From the NCBI GenBank assembly GCA_027924585.1, contig BSBM01000096.1:2976001-3040000 (forward strand): a stretch of 64,000 nucleotides of DNA. Reading direction: 5' to 3'. This stretch comes from Larix kaempferi (lineage: Eukaryota; Streptophyta; Pinopsida; Pinales; Pinaceae). Position numbers and translations under genes: made by a program. Shown one piece after another: positions 12,009 to 24,673 of this stretch. Each line of letters opens with the position of its first letter. Positions within the stretch are counted from its first letter, which is position 1. The notes under the pieces were generated by a model. That model was given only the letters and a program-made list of their open reading frames with translations, ran no database searches and was not told the DNA's origin.

Positions 12009-12939
12009 TACAGCACTTCAAACACGCCGATTTCTTGATCGAGTTTGACCTAAAGATTTACACAGATCTTAACATAAAGGCAAAAGCGTGAAACTGAGAC
12101 AAGCCGCGGGTTGAAAAGATGAAGCGGGGTTCATTATATAATGTGTAACTTGGACGTCACTAGGTGGTGGTAACCTAATTTCATCCGAAAAACAAGAATA
12201 TCATTACTAAAACGTATTAATTTAATATTTATAAAACATTTTTTTATTTTTAGGTCGGAGTCCATGACTTGTATTTTATTATTGCATGTCATTTTAAGGA
12301 CTCCGAGATTTTAGTACCATTATTGAAGAAAACAAATTAACTGTTTTTTCTTTACTTAGTTAATAAGTATTTAATATAAATTTTGGTACCACTATGAACC
12401 ACTATGGACAAAAAAAAATACATTAACTGTTTTTTTCTTTAGTTGTTAATAAGTATTTAATATAAATTTGACTTGTCAATGTTTATGTAAATGGATGATG
12501 ATCCCAACAATAACATCACTTAAAGAATGTTTATTTTTTTAATTTTTTATAGATAAATGATAGCTTTATTTAATTAACTATTAAACTTTGTTTTTAAAGA
12601 AATTTTCCTATGGAGTTTTTGAAAAAATTTAAAATGACCTAAATTATTTTAATTTGGAAAAAATGAATAGATCAAGGTTTCTTCACAAGTTGATTTTGTT
12701 TTTTTAAATCAATCCCATTTTACATGCCTTCATTAGGTTGAAAGGTCCAAAGTTGATATTATACAAAATATAATCAAAATATTTAATCCTCAATTTAATT
12801 TGATAAGCAATATTCCATTACTTTTAACAACAAAATATTAAAAATATATATTATTATTATTATTATTATGTAAGTATGTTTGTTTGCATTTCTATTAGGG
12901 AGCTCAAGGCCATGTAAGACTAGTGGACAGCACCAATTA
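12009..12939. other. AT-rich spacer
   Basis: About 12009-12150 could be the former promoter or 5' leader of the F-box pseudogene, with no clear elements visible. About 12350-12475 holds a short duplicated phrase (TTAATAAGTATTTAATATAAATTT twice). About 12715-12845 is a diverged copy of the 5055-5180 repeat, followed by an (ATT)n run near 12850. Confidence 0.45.
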
Positions 12940-15900
12940 TAACATAATAAAAATTGGATGGTCAAATAAATATTTCAATCTCATGTGGTTTGTCTTGAGC
13001 TCAAATCTTCTTCCCAAGAGATAATGTCTCCATCTCTTGAGAGCATGAACTATGACTACTAGCTCTAAGTCATGTGTGGCATAATTATTTCCATGCTCTT
13101 TTAACTTTCTTGACTCATAGACAATTACAAATCCTTCTTGCATGAGCACTCCACCTATCCCTTCAATGCAAGCATATGTGCAGACTACAAAATCTCTATT
13201 TGGATCTGCAATCTTCAAAACAGGAGCACTGGTAAGCAATCTCTTTAACTGTTGAAAGCTTCTTTCACACTTTTCAGACCATACAAACTTGATATTCTTC
13301 CTCTGCAATGATTTGAATGGATGAGCTATCTTGGAGAGGCCCTCAATGAACCTTCTGTAATAGCCTGCAAGACCCATGAGAGATCTAACATATGCAACAT
13401 TCTTTGGAGTAGGCCAATCCATTATGGCCTCAATCTTTTCTGGATCCACTGCAATTCCTACTTCTGAGATGACATGACCCAAATACTGTACCTTCTTTTG
13501 ATAGAATTCACACTTGCTCAGCTTTGCATACAGTTGGTGTTCTCTAAGGACTTGCAACATCATTCTTAGATGTTCATCGTGCTCTTCTTCATTCTTTGAA
13601 TAAACAAGAATGTCATCCAAGAACACAATTACAAATTTATCCAAATACTTGTTGAAGACACTATTCATGAGACACATGAATGCAGCAGGTGCATTGGTAA
13701 GACCAAATGGCACTACAGTGAACTCATAATGGCTATATCTAGTTCTGAAATTTGTCTTGTGAATGTCTTCTTCCTTTATCCTCACTTGATGGTAGCTAGA
13801 CCTCAAGTCAATCTTTGAAAACACTTTGGCTTCCTTCATCTGATCAAACAAGTCATCGATTATGGGAAATGGGTACTTATTCTTGACTGTCACTTTATTT
13901 AGCTTCCTGTAATGAATGCACAGCCTCAAGGTCCCATCCTTCTTCTTGAAAAATAGCATAGGTGCTCTCGAAGGAGATACACTCGGCCTGATATACTCCT
14001 TGTCCATTAATTATTGCAGCTAAATTTTTAACTCTACCAATTCTGATGTGCTCATCCTATAAGGAGCTTTGGAAATTGGTGCTTCTCCTAGAACAAGATT
14101 GATGGAAAAATCAATATCTCTCTTGGGTGGAAGTCCTGGCACTTCATTAGGAAACACATCCTTGAACTCCTGCAACAGCTGAATGTCTTATATCCTTGGT
14201 CCCATATCTTATGATGAATCTAATATGTGGACTGCATATAATTGACAGCTCTTCTTATAAAACGTTTTCAACTATATGCCTGAAATTTTCCTTACTGAAA
14301 ATTGCTTCGGAATTCCTCTTACTAGACTTGGTCTTCCCTCTTGATCAATGCATTCAAGTACCTTCTCATAGCAATCTATCTTGGCTCTGTGTCTTTCCAA
14401 CTAGTCCATACCTATTAGGGAATCATAAGATCCTAATGGTAGGGCATCTAAATTTTCTTTTGTGAGGAGTCAATTCAACTCTATGGAGCACTCCATAACT
14501 ACTTCACTCACTTTTCTCTTGGTACCTATGGCTAATTGAAGTAGCCAAGGCTTACCATGATTCACTTTATTAAGAGAACAACCTTCAACCACCTTAGGGG
14601 ACACATAACAATGAGTAGATCCTGGATCAATCAAAACATAAATAGATTGCTTAGCAATCTTACCTTCAACTTCCACCACTTCTGATTGATGGTCTCCTTG
14701 ATGATCATCCAATGCTGCATAAATTTGAGGTGCTTCCCTTGCCATATCTTCCACTGTAGTTGTGTCTTCTAAGTTGTGCAAGCTCTGGGGATTCTCCCTT
14801 TGATGTGGAAAATCTCTAAGCATGTGGTATACTATACATCCCCAACATTGAAGTGGTCCCTTTGATGTTTTTTCTTCTGCTACTACTAGTTTGAATCCAC
14901 TCCCTGCTTGTTGTCCTTGTGGAAATGTTATGGGTTGATTTATGAATGGTGGTTTGAATCCACTTTTCCTTTGTTCAAACATCCCTCTGGGATTTCCTCT
15001 CCATGCTAGTTGAACCTATGACTTCCCTTTACTATGCTCATAGCAATTCATTTCCATCCTAATGGCTTCATCAAGTCTTGATGGATTGACAAACTCAATC
15101 CTATCTCTGAAATTTTGGGGTAGACTACCAAGGAAACATTAGACCTTTACTCCTTCATCCTTGATGTAGTCTACATACCTCAATAACTCCAAAAACTTAT
15201 GGACATGCTCTTCCATGGAATTATGTCCCAACTTGAGTTCATTGAACTCTTTCCTCTTATTGTCATAATACCTAGTTGATAGGTATTCCTCCTTGAAGTA
15301 CCTTTGAAACCGCTCCCAGTTGATAATCCTTTCACTAATATTCTTTACTTGCATGAGGTGTGCCTCCCACCAAATTGAAGCTCTTCCATTTAGATTGTAA
15401 ATGGAAACCCTGGACTTTTCATTCCCTGAATAATCTTGCTTTCTTAAGTACTTCTTCATTCTAAGAAGCCATGCCTCTGTCTCTTGACTTGTCTTTCTTT
15501 CTCCATCAAATGTGGGAGGCATTGCCTTTTTAAATTCTCCCTCTGGAACCCCTCTGAATTTATTTCTTCTCTCCATTCTATTAGAAGTGTGTCTTGGGAT
15601 TCTCTGAGAAACTATGGAGTCATCTGACCTGCTAGAAGGAGATCCTAAAGAGGGTGTTTTGTTATTTTTTCTCACAGAACTCCTTCTAGGGCTTGGAGTC
15701 AACTTCCTAGAACAGCCCCTAGAACTGCTACCTGCATCTCTTTCTTTTCTTCCCACATTGCTTGGGTTAGACCCAATATTTATCCTCTGTTGCATGTCAA
15801 TGAGGCTCTGCAAGATGACAGCATTGAGCTGGTGTTGTTCTTCCTGAGCCTTCATCATTCTCTCATTAAATCTCACCATTGTTTCAACCAAGTTCTAGAG

Positions 15901-16029
15901 CGTTATCTACTCCCTTCTCCCATTGGATTATGTTTCAATATGTGCTTCTTGCACATTATCTCCTAGAACATCTTCCTCATGCTCATAAGAATGCTCACAA
16001 GGATCCTGGGAATCGTTTATGGTCACCAT
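12940..16029 (-). pseudogene. gag-protease-RT-RNase H pseudogene of element B
   Basis: An ATG at 16029 starts an in-frame stretch of about 1,030 codons with no frameshift but twelve stops. Stop codons lie at (plus coordinates) 15928-30, 15907-09, 15895-97, 15139-41, 15016-18, 14470-72, 14401-03, 14272-74, 14209-11, 14188-90, 14020-22 and 14011-13. Domains: retrotransposon Gag (PPTFDGERKTSQETEAWLLR, about 15525-15440; IWWEAH near 15370); a degraded knuckle region (CWGCIVYHMLRDFP, about 14855-14815); protease with DPGSTH in place of DTG/DSG (about 14625); RT ([16 protein letters not shown], then [11 protein letters not shown] at the YxDD site near 13620); and RNase H (about 13200-12950), broken after YLFDHP. 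The family encodes capsid and replication enzymes of a chromovirus-type element. This copy cannot make an intact product. Confidence 0.92.
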
Positions 16030-16274
16030 TTCTTGCTTTCCCTGTCACTGCTTCTGGTGTACGATTCAACTACTAACTGTTGCAATCAGTGTGCATGATG
16101 GAAACATTTACAAGACATTATAAGAATGCTTATAAAACATAAAACATCCACACAAATATGGAAATTACTGATTAAAAATAATAATATTTTTTTGTTAAAA
16201 CTGCACTCTTGGTGCCATTCTGTATGCAAGCTCATCCGTACCTTAGCCCGAGCATTTCCAGTGCTGCAAATTGA

Positions 16275-16286
16275 GCTCTGATACCA
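16275..16286 (-). other. Primer-binding site of element B
   Basis: The minus strand reads TGGTATCAGAGC, the complement of the 3' end of plant initiator-Met tRNA. It lies 3 nt inside the LTR end. Confidence 0.9.
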
Positions 16287-16289
16287 CTT

Positions 16290-19200
16290 TGTCATGTCCC
16301 CAAACCCATCAATTCCCTTCAAAGGTGATGGGAGACAACCTGATACATTTTTTTTCTTCCAATCCCTCCATTTTTACACACACCCGCAATGGCCTTCGAA
16401 CCGCAATCTACAATTCTGCAATCCGCAATCTGCATGTGGGACTCAGAAGTTGGATTTTCAAACTCACTTATCCAAAGAAATCACATTCCCGAATTCCGCA
16501 ATCCTCAATCTGGAAGTCAAAAATTGGAAGCCAACTTCACAGTCTCAAAGAATTCCTCACCTGCAATCCGTAATCCGCATTGAGGGATTCAGAAATGTGA
16601 AGCCACAAATCACCACCCTGGAAAAATTCACCTACACAATCCACAATCCGCATTGCACGATTCAAAAATGCAGAAGCCCAAATCACGACTCTAGCAAAAA
16701 CACCCTTCCACAATCCTTAATCCGCATTGCGGGATTCGGAAATGTGGAAGCCCAAATCCATGACTAGAAAAATACCCTTCCACAATCCGCATTGTGGGAC
16801 TCAAAAATGAGGAAGCCCAAATTCACCATCCTAGAAAATTTCCCCTTCTGACTTCTGCAATCCGCATCCCGCATGCGAAACTCAAAAATTGGAAACCTTA
16901 TTTCGTAGCTGGGGAAATTCGCTTTCCGACTTCTGCAATCTGCAATCCGCTTGCAGATTGCGGAAAGGCAGAAATCCAATGCGTCAACCCTGTGGAAATA
17001 TCCCTTCCTATTTCCACAATTTGCAATCCTCCTTGCAGATTCAGAATGTCTGAAGTGTAACCATGCAAATCCAAAGGCTAGTTCCCGACCTCCACAATCC
17101 GCAATCTGCATTGCGGATGCGGAAAGGCGGAACCACACCCCCTGCATCTGCAAACTTCCCAGGCTCGTAACTTCCTCATCCTTGGACCAAATTGGACAAG
17201 TCTGGTACCGATGAAAATCTCTTGAAGAGATCTATGCACTGGTATAATCCCTTGCCATATATGAGGACTCTAAATTGGCCATTTTTCCAACTAAATCATA
17301 ACTCAACCTCTCTCAATGCATCATTACCCTTCTACAAGGGGCCTTTCCTACCATCTTCCATGACTTCCCCCTTCACCTGACCCACAAAGGAATCGTAAAA
17401 CACCATAGGGGATATCTAATTCTTTTCCAAAGTCCAAGTGAATCCATATAGTCCATCTAAAGGTGTATGCAATGTATAACAAATACATATAATGAATGAA
17501 GTTAAATCCAAGCAATGCATCTACAACTTGCAAGGTTATCTGTACATTAAAATCATGCAAATGATGAAGCATTCAAACATGAAATCATCCTCATACTCGG
17601 GCCTTGTTACAACGTGATTTTCCACCGTGTGAGCATCAGCACTCTTTGGCCTTCAGGATCCATTTTATTGACTCAGATCCACTTTATATCCTTCAGATAC
17701 ACTATTTCCCTATTTTTCTTCATGCACACTAGTTGTTCCACTTTAGCCAGCGTACCCGCGATCTACACCACTATAGCCCGCGGGTGACAAGTAAAATGGT
17801 AAAAGTCACTAGTAAATTACTTGCTACTCCCAAAAAGCGGTCTTAGGGTGACCTTTGGCCCTCCATTTTCCCTGAAACACCTCGATGTGTCCTTTCACTT
17901 ACCTTTGGAAGGACTATATATTGAGCACATATGGCATACAGAAGGGAGGGAGAAAGAGAGAGCAAGATAACTCTAGTGGGTTTTTGCCGCATCTTGAGTC
18001 TACACTCATTGATCCTTGTTGTTGTGAACCCTTTATGTTCACCTTCCAAACTCCTATCATAGTTTGAGTTTGCCATTCCATGGGGGATTGAAGTGGTGGA
18101 GGCACAAGTGGAGAGACCCAGTTCTTGGTTCAGATTGGTTGCCGGTAAGAGGTCATATCACATTATACTTCTTGTTATTTAATAGAAATACTCATATTCT
18201 CATCCATTAATGTTGTAAATGTTGTTTATATTAGTTGCATTTACTTATGATATCATGGACCATTTCTATTGATGATGTTAATGTCTTTCATATATTATAT
18301 GTGCTTGTTGTATATTGGTTGTCGAGACTAATTTGCAGGTTCAAGTGCATGAATTGAAAGCTTCAACGGGGATCTACATCGAACGTCCGGATCGAGGTTG
18401 GTTATATTCTCCATTGTCTTAGAATTGTCATTTATATAGCATAGCATTGAGAATTGAGTTATTTTCTGGTATTCAGCTGTCTGTTGTGGTCTACCCCAAG
18501 TCATGGGAAGTTTTCTCCGTAACATGCCTATACATAGTCATCATGCTGGTCAATTTCATGCAATCATTCATTCAAAGAACTAGAGCATAACATGTAGACA
18601 TAACACATGAAATATCATCATTTAACACCACAAGAAGCACTTATCTTGAACTGAAGTTGTCCAAGCAGCTGGCTAAGTGAGAGCATCCTTCCACCCAACC
18701 ATAGGTTTTTGTCCAACATATACTCTTTCTGCTGAGAGACCACCCCCAAGCTGGGTTGTGTATCCACTAAGGAGGCTAAATAGGATCTCTCACAGTCAAG
18801 GCTCCATACTCATCCTAAGCCAAGCTACAATTGGGTTTATCAAGCATACAAGGGAACATGGAGGATAATGCTAAGCCAATGAGCTCATCCATAAAGCTGC
18901 AGGCATCTCAATACACTTAACATTCATGGCACCCACATTAGCTACCACACCCAACACAAGGAAAACCCCCTTCTCTACTGCATAGTCCCTTTGGACCCCT
19001 TCCCTCCAGTTCTATTCAGAGTGGGCATTGAAAGGTCCAACTGCTCCTTCAATGATATTTCAGCCTTCACTGGGTTTATCAAGGAGATCCAACCCTAGGT
19101 TTGACCTTCTACTATGTTATTCAAGCTGGGCTCTTCTCAAGGTTGTGGCCTAAGCTTAATCCCGCAACTCGGTCCTTTATAAACATATCCAAGTGTTCTC

Positions 19201-19923
19201 GCGGATTCACTAAGATTCTCATGCTCTGCATTTAACCTCAAGGGTTCGGTTTCATGGGTTTCTCAGCAGAGAATGCTTCCCCGCATGGTTTTGTGTTCTC
19301 TCGGCTCTGCCAATTTCGGTTATCACATAATCGTGATTTGAGTCTCTTCTTCTGCTTCTTGGATTTTCTCTGCAAATACGTGATGAATGAGGTTCTTGGT
19401 CAAAAATGGGATAGTGATCAGGGTCTGCAAATTATCAGGTGTATATTGGCTTAAGGGACAAGTAAAACAGAGCCATACCCTGCCATACGGATCCACGGGG
19501 CTACTCCATACTCCATCGACTTCATGAGAAGGTTTTTTCAACCACCCTCTTACAATAACATTAAATGTCAGCATGGGAGTCAAATGGGTTCACAAATTGA
19601 TATGTGGCAGCATGGGTTCCAATCCCATAACCCCCTCACCTCTACCTAGTGGATACACACGGCCCCTTCTCATTGGTTGCCTCCTTAGCCAGTTTTCTTG
19701 GTATATTTATTGCAATATTAATAATTACATCATTTGTAATGTCTCATACCTTAATAGCACATGGATAATCAAAATTTCAAATACTTGCCTCTGCAAATAA
19801 ACCTAAGCATCCACTAGTGGGGCCTTGATCTTGAGCTCCACACTAGGGAAAAAACACATTGCATTTACACAATATTTACATTGAAGCCAATAAATCCTAA
19901 GGGGTCAAAATAGGGGTATTACA
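16290..19923 (-). repeat. 5' LTR of element B (about 3.6 kb)
   Basis: On the minus strand it runs from TGTAATACCCCTATTTTGAC at 19923 to GGGGACATGACA at 16290, with TGT/ACA termini, and is followed directly by the PBS. At 3,634 bp it is long for this class. It contains the palindromic tandem array at 16400-17130 and a possible TATA-type sequence near 17925-17933 (minus strand CAATATATAG). ORFs inside it are low-complexity shadows. Without a partner LTR I cannot exclude older nested insertions adding to its length. Confidence 0.7.
16400..17130. repeat. GCAATCCGCAATCTGC tandem array within the LTR
   Basis: About seven units of roughly 85-110 bp recur. Each carries a core like GCAATCCGCATTGCGGGATT followed by AAATGTGGAAGCCCAAAT or a variant, then a CCTTCC-type spacer. 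The core is self-complementary (GCAATCCGC... GCGGATTGC), so each unit can fold into a hairpin. Confidence 0.8.
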
Positions 19924-20390
19924 CAATGTTTCTTCTAGTATTTCCACTAGAAATTCCACCGATAGCATTCCCACCTACAAAGGTTACACCCATTTAGAGG
20001 ATTATGGTTATATTAAATATAGGGTTAAGGACACCCATAAGGTTGGGAATCATCCCTCCTATTGTAGTGGTGTTGTTTCCACTAGTAACATTGGGAATAT
20101 TGACAACCGAGATGCCCATTGAAGGGTGAATTGAGGGCATGTTGAGGGAGGTGGGAATGGTCCCATCCATGGTCTTGGTAGTGTGTGAAAATGGTCCTGA
20201 TAATGAGGTGTTGATATATGTGGATTGTGTAGACTGTTGAATTGGGATTCTGCTTGTGGAGTCGATCGTGCGGTTTAAGAAACCGTACTGAGGGGGTAGT
20301 CCCTAAATTATTCGAGAGAATATCATGGTATTTATAGTGACAAGTTAAAAACATCTTGTCAAGCATAAAAGCAAGTGAAGCTCAAATCCA
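19924..20390 (-). pseudogene. Possible Tat-type gag N-terminus fragment
   Basis: One minus-strand frame reads a Thr/Ser/Gly/Pro-rich string (NNTTTIGGMIPNLMGVLNP and similar). Its composition resembles the N-terminal Gag of element L (about 51217-51700). It abuts the LTR end of element B, so B may have inserted into or beside an older element. The likeness is compositional, with no domain to confirm it. Confidence 0.3.
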
Positions 20391-23300
20391 ACAATAAAAA
20401 ACCAGTGCAACCGAGCATGCAATAGGTGATCGAGAAAAGCAAACCAATAAAAAAGAGCAATCCTATAAAAAGAAAAGACCCACTAGCTTAGAATCTCTAC
20501 ACAAGAAACAATAAGAAGCACTAAAAATATTCCTTGAGTCTTTTCCTCTTTGTGGTCATCACCTCCACCTACGACAAAAAAAGCAGGAAGCCGAGTCAGA
20601 TCTTCCAAACACTAACCCATGACAGGGATCTCAAGCCTACTTGGATGTAATGAGTGAAGATAGAAATAACATTTATAGAGCTAGGGACACAACCAACTTT
20701 GTCTATCTTGAGGATCCCCCCATCGAAGTGGACTTCCATTGGGTAAGATACCTAAAAAGAATGGTTTCTAGACTACCTGATTCGGGTCATGTCAAGATGA
20801 GTTTTCCATAGCTTCAATTCAAAGACAATGATATGGATGATATTTAGTAGTGAGTGGGGATGGTGCACCACCCAACCAATTGGTTCTAGTCTAGTCATTT
20901 TCCCTCCTAAGGGAGAGGCTCACCTCACAAGTTGGCCTCAAGTCGTGTCCCAAGTTCTAGAGGATTTTGGTTCCCTAAAAATACAACCACTATGTTTCAG
21001 ATGTATAGTGACAAAAGGGAATTATTTGGATGCCTATTCCCAATGTCCTAACTTAACTACAATATTATTTTGGTCGGGCCTCAAATGAGGTTACTTTGTG
21101 TTAAGTTATGGTTTGTTTTAAGGCTTCGTTGGTGGCATGAACCAAGCGATAGTTTGATTTAGGGATGGCATTCATGTGCATGTGTGGTGTGTAATACAAC
21201 TAAGAGCTAAAAATAGAAATTATTGAAAAATAGATAATGCAATTTCAATACTCAATTTCTTTTTGAAAAAATCTTCTTGGAATAAACCATCTAAAGCAAA
21301 TCAAGCAATACATTTTAGGCAAATTTTTTGACAACTAAATAATATATTTGCAAAGATTAAAAGAGATGCTTCTAATGCAACAATGTTTTGAGAAAAAAAA
21401 CTAATTAACTATCTAACTAGATCAGTTTTTCAATCCTTACTGAAAATGAAATTAAATACAACAAGCAAGCAAGCCACGATAGCAAGTTCGAAGAGGTGGA
21501 AAAATGCACAAACTTTGAAAGGAATTTTCTTCACCCAAAAAATATTACATGGAAAGAAAGCAAAATGAACGCTACAACAAGGAAAACATCGTATTAAAAT
21601 ACTAACAAGGACTTAAAATATCTTCTTAATGACAAACCGAATCTAATCAATAAAGACATAGAGTAAACTCAGCAACCAAAGGTCTAAAAAAGTGTTTATC
21701 AAAATAGGTCGTGACTTTCGAATGAAATAGTGCGACCCAGGTCGCTTAAGACAAGGAAATAGATGTGACCTGGGAAATTTGGGCTTAGGTCACACAAATC
21801 AAAGAAAAACGTGTCACCTGGTTTTCTTAAAAGCACCAAATAGGCGTGGCCTACAACAAAAATTCCGAAAAGAAGAGAAATAACCTAACTTGGCCAAAAA
21901 GTAAAAGTTTTGGTCTGTGATTTCTCTCAGTAGACTGCTCTACCAAAGTTTAATGAGAACATACAGTCTAAACAGAGAGGTGCAAAGCCAAAAAAAATAT
22001 TGGAAAAATGAAGGACACCCAATCAAAGAAAAATAGAGATCTTCCCCACTATGGTTACCAAAAACTACTAGAAGGAACCTACTAGACGGTTTTGAAATTC
22101 AACAAAGTTTCAAAGATAATAAAAAAAAAAAAAAAAAAACTAACTATTAACTAAAAAACTAATCTACATATGCAGATATAAATCAAATATAATTCTTTTC
22201 TTTTCTTTTCTTCCAAATCAATCAGTAAGCACACAAACCGAAAGAATAAAGGATTTTTCTATTAAATTTGTGTAATAGGAGTACAAGAACAAAAGGCACC
22301 TAGATAATAGCAGAAGAGGAGGTTTCCACAACTATCCATGGGAGGGTTCATTGGTTCTCCTCATGTCTTTCCGATTCTCCAAACTTGACACAAGATGGAA
22401 TCTTCAGAAAAGGGTGAAAATGAAGTGAGAAGAGGTCTACTTCAATCTCTGGGAAAATTCAATAGAGTGATGATAATGAACAAGTGGAAACGATATGTAT
22501 GTGGAATGAGGGACCTTGATGTCTCTTTTATAACTGAGTATCAGGATCTAAAGTTGAGCTTTGCGATCTGAACTCGTCAACCACATAGATACTTGTGTCA
22601 TTTTGGTTTTCATTTTGTCGAACATGAAGCAGAAGGAGATGAAAGCTAAGACAACTATTGGTTAATAATTTCTTAGTGGTTTTGTGAGACTTATGTCGCA
22701 CATATTTAAGTATTATGTGCGACTTGGGTTTCACTTATTGAGGGATTAAGTGCGACATGGTTTAAAGTATTTTTTGAGGCTTTAGATTTCATTTTGGTCT
22801 TTTTAATTCTCTTTCCAAGGTCCAAGGGACATGAATGAGGTGTCATGATGACATATGAAGTTGAATGAGATGGTGATATGGAAGGTAAGAATATTTAATT
22901 TGTTAACATACCTATATACACCTTCTAGGTTCACCATGAGGTTGTACTCTTGTAGCCACAATAATGGATTTTTCCGAAGAATTGGTTTTAACAATTGTAC
23001 CTTAGTAATTTGGATTTACAAACTCATATTTTAGATGTAGACCTCTCACGGGAGATATCTTATTGTGTTCATTATATACACCTTATATGTGGTCCTATAA
23101 AAAATTATAATTTTCATAAATTTGGTAATTATATACACCTTATATATTCACCATGACTCTCTACTCTACTAGCTAGAATAGTGGCTATGTCGAAAGAATT
23201 CATTTTCAACATTCTTACCTCCCTAATTTTGGTTTATGAACTCATATATGAGATGTAGACTTTTCACACTAGATATGTAGAGTGTTTTTATTTTAATTTC

Positions 23301-23499
23301 AAGACTTATAACTTCTTAACATATTATTTGATTTTGATGTCCTGCTAGAACAAGTGCATGAGTTGAACACCATAGAGTTCATCCTAATTATGGACAAAGT
23401 CCCATTTAGGGTTTCTAGAAATCCATCTCTTAATATAGGTATGTGATGAATAATCCTAACTTTGAGTTCCATTATTAAAGAAGAAAATATGATCTTGAG
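20391..23499. other. AT-rich intergenic DNA with a 160-bp duplication
   Basis: No gene is supported. There is a poly-A run at about 22121-22139. The phrases GTGCGACCCAGGTCGC, GTGACCTGG and GTGCGAC recur near 21730-21830 and 22690-22760. Two diverged units at about 22908-23070 and 23128-23290 share TATATACACCTT, TTCACCATGA, TCGAAAGAATT-like and AACTCATAT...AGATGTAGAC blocks with a period of about 220 bp. Position 23499 borders the TSD of copia A. Confidence 0.45.
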
Positions 23500-23504
23500 A
23501 GGAA

Positions 23505-24099
23505 TGTTGATGTATATGTAACTTCAGAATGTATTTCATCTATGTATTTTTATTATACTCCTATAGAGATGTATTATTCCTCTATACGGAAGTGTCATCA
23601 TTTGTATTGACAAGTGTCGCAAGTGTCGTAACTTGCTGATGGGTTATTAGACCACCATGTGTGGGATCGGCCCTGATTAAGTTAACCTGGGGTTATTAGG
23701 CTGAGTTAGAAAAGTCGGCCCCATAGGTTTACTAGGCTGCTCAGAACAAGTATAAATAGAGAGCGGGATCTCTCTATTTGATCACTTCATTACTCACTCA
23801 TCCATCACTCAAAAAGTGGTGCACATGTGAGGAGGAGGATCAGCTGCTAGGAGGAGTCTATCTCTGTGTACTTGGGTTGTACTTTGGTTGTATCATTGCT
23901 CTATCTATCTCTAAGGAAGTTGTGGGGTTTTTCACCTTAGGGTTTTCCCCACATAAACTCGGTGTGTCTATTGTCTCTTATGTTTGCATCTTGTGATGAT
24001 TGATATGCTTGCTATGATTGATATGCATTGATATACTAGACATGTTATTCTCTCAATAAAGATCCTAGAGTATATTGAATTAATGCTCGAAAATTAGCA
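23505..24099 (+). repeat. 5' LTR of copia A
   Basis: TGTTGATG...AATTAGCA, directly followed by the PBS. It has a TATA box and an AATAAA signal (24054-24059). The 72-codon frame inside it is an LTR by-product, duplicated in the 3' LTR. Confidence 0.97.
23751..23758 (+). promoter_or_regulatory. LTR TATA box
   Basis: TATAAATA in the 5' LTR, conserved in the 3' LTR at 30369-30376. It is followed by a short palindromic GAGAGCGGGATCTCTC near the expected transcription start. Confidence 0.75.
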
Positions 24100-24111
24100 T
24101 GGTATCAGAGC
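24100..24111 (+). other. Primer-binding site of copia A
   Basis: TGGTATCAGAGC, the plant initiator-Met tRNA type, immediately adjacent to the LTR end. Confidence 0.95.
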
Positions 24112-24673
24112 TAACCTGAGAAGAAGACACTGTGCAGTGGTGGAAACTAGGGTTTCTTGTTTATTGGGTTTCTCTCCACATATTTTGGAAAAGCAATATG
24201 ATAGATTGACTCTCCTCAGCAAGGTGAATCTTTCTGTCCAATTAGAATTCAGTTCTGCGCACTTTCAGTTTTGGCCCTAAAAATTAGGGTTTCCACAAAA
24301 ATAGGAGTTTCTGAAATTTGAAGACATAGCTGGAAGCTCCTTGGAAAAATCGAAGTTTAGAGCTTTGGATCAAGATTTTTGGTTGGTTAAATCTCTGGGA
24401 AACTCAAACCCTAATTCAGGGTCCTCCCCAGTGAATCCAGGAAGACTAAAAGGCATTTCTGAAGGGTGAAACTTTGCAGATCTCAAATTATGAATACACC
24501 AGGCTGATCAGCTCATCAAGGCGCATCTTTCTATCCTTTCAGAAAGTTGAAATTCACATTTTGAATTTTTAGGGTTTCTCTAACAAACCCTAATCCGAGA
24601 CCAGATCCAGTTTTCAGCAAATAAAGTGGTAAGACCTAAATATTTTCTATTTCCATTTGAAGTACTCTTTAAG

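Larger units (their letters stand above)
12940..19923 (-). mobile_element. Ty3/gypsy element B with very long 5' LTR, 3' truncated
   Basis: In minus-strand order: a 3.6-kb LTR (19923-16290), a primer-binding site (16286-16275), a leader, and one long gag-PR-RT-RNase H frame (16029 to about 12940). RNase H is cut off and joins unrelated DNA, so integrase, chromodomain and 3' LTR are gone. LTR ends read TGTAATACCCC and GACATGACA. No second LTR survives, so age and TSD cannot be read. Confidence 0.88.

Noticed and set aside
11843-12091. 82-codon plus-strand ORF
   Set aside because: Opposite-strand shadow of the F-box/kelch pseudogene.
16271-17214. Cluster of ORFs of 60-157 codons
   Set aside because: All lie in the palindromic tandem array of the element B LTR and read repeat peptides in several frames.
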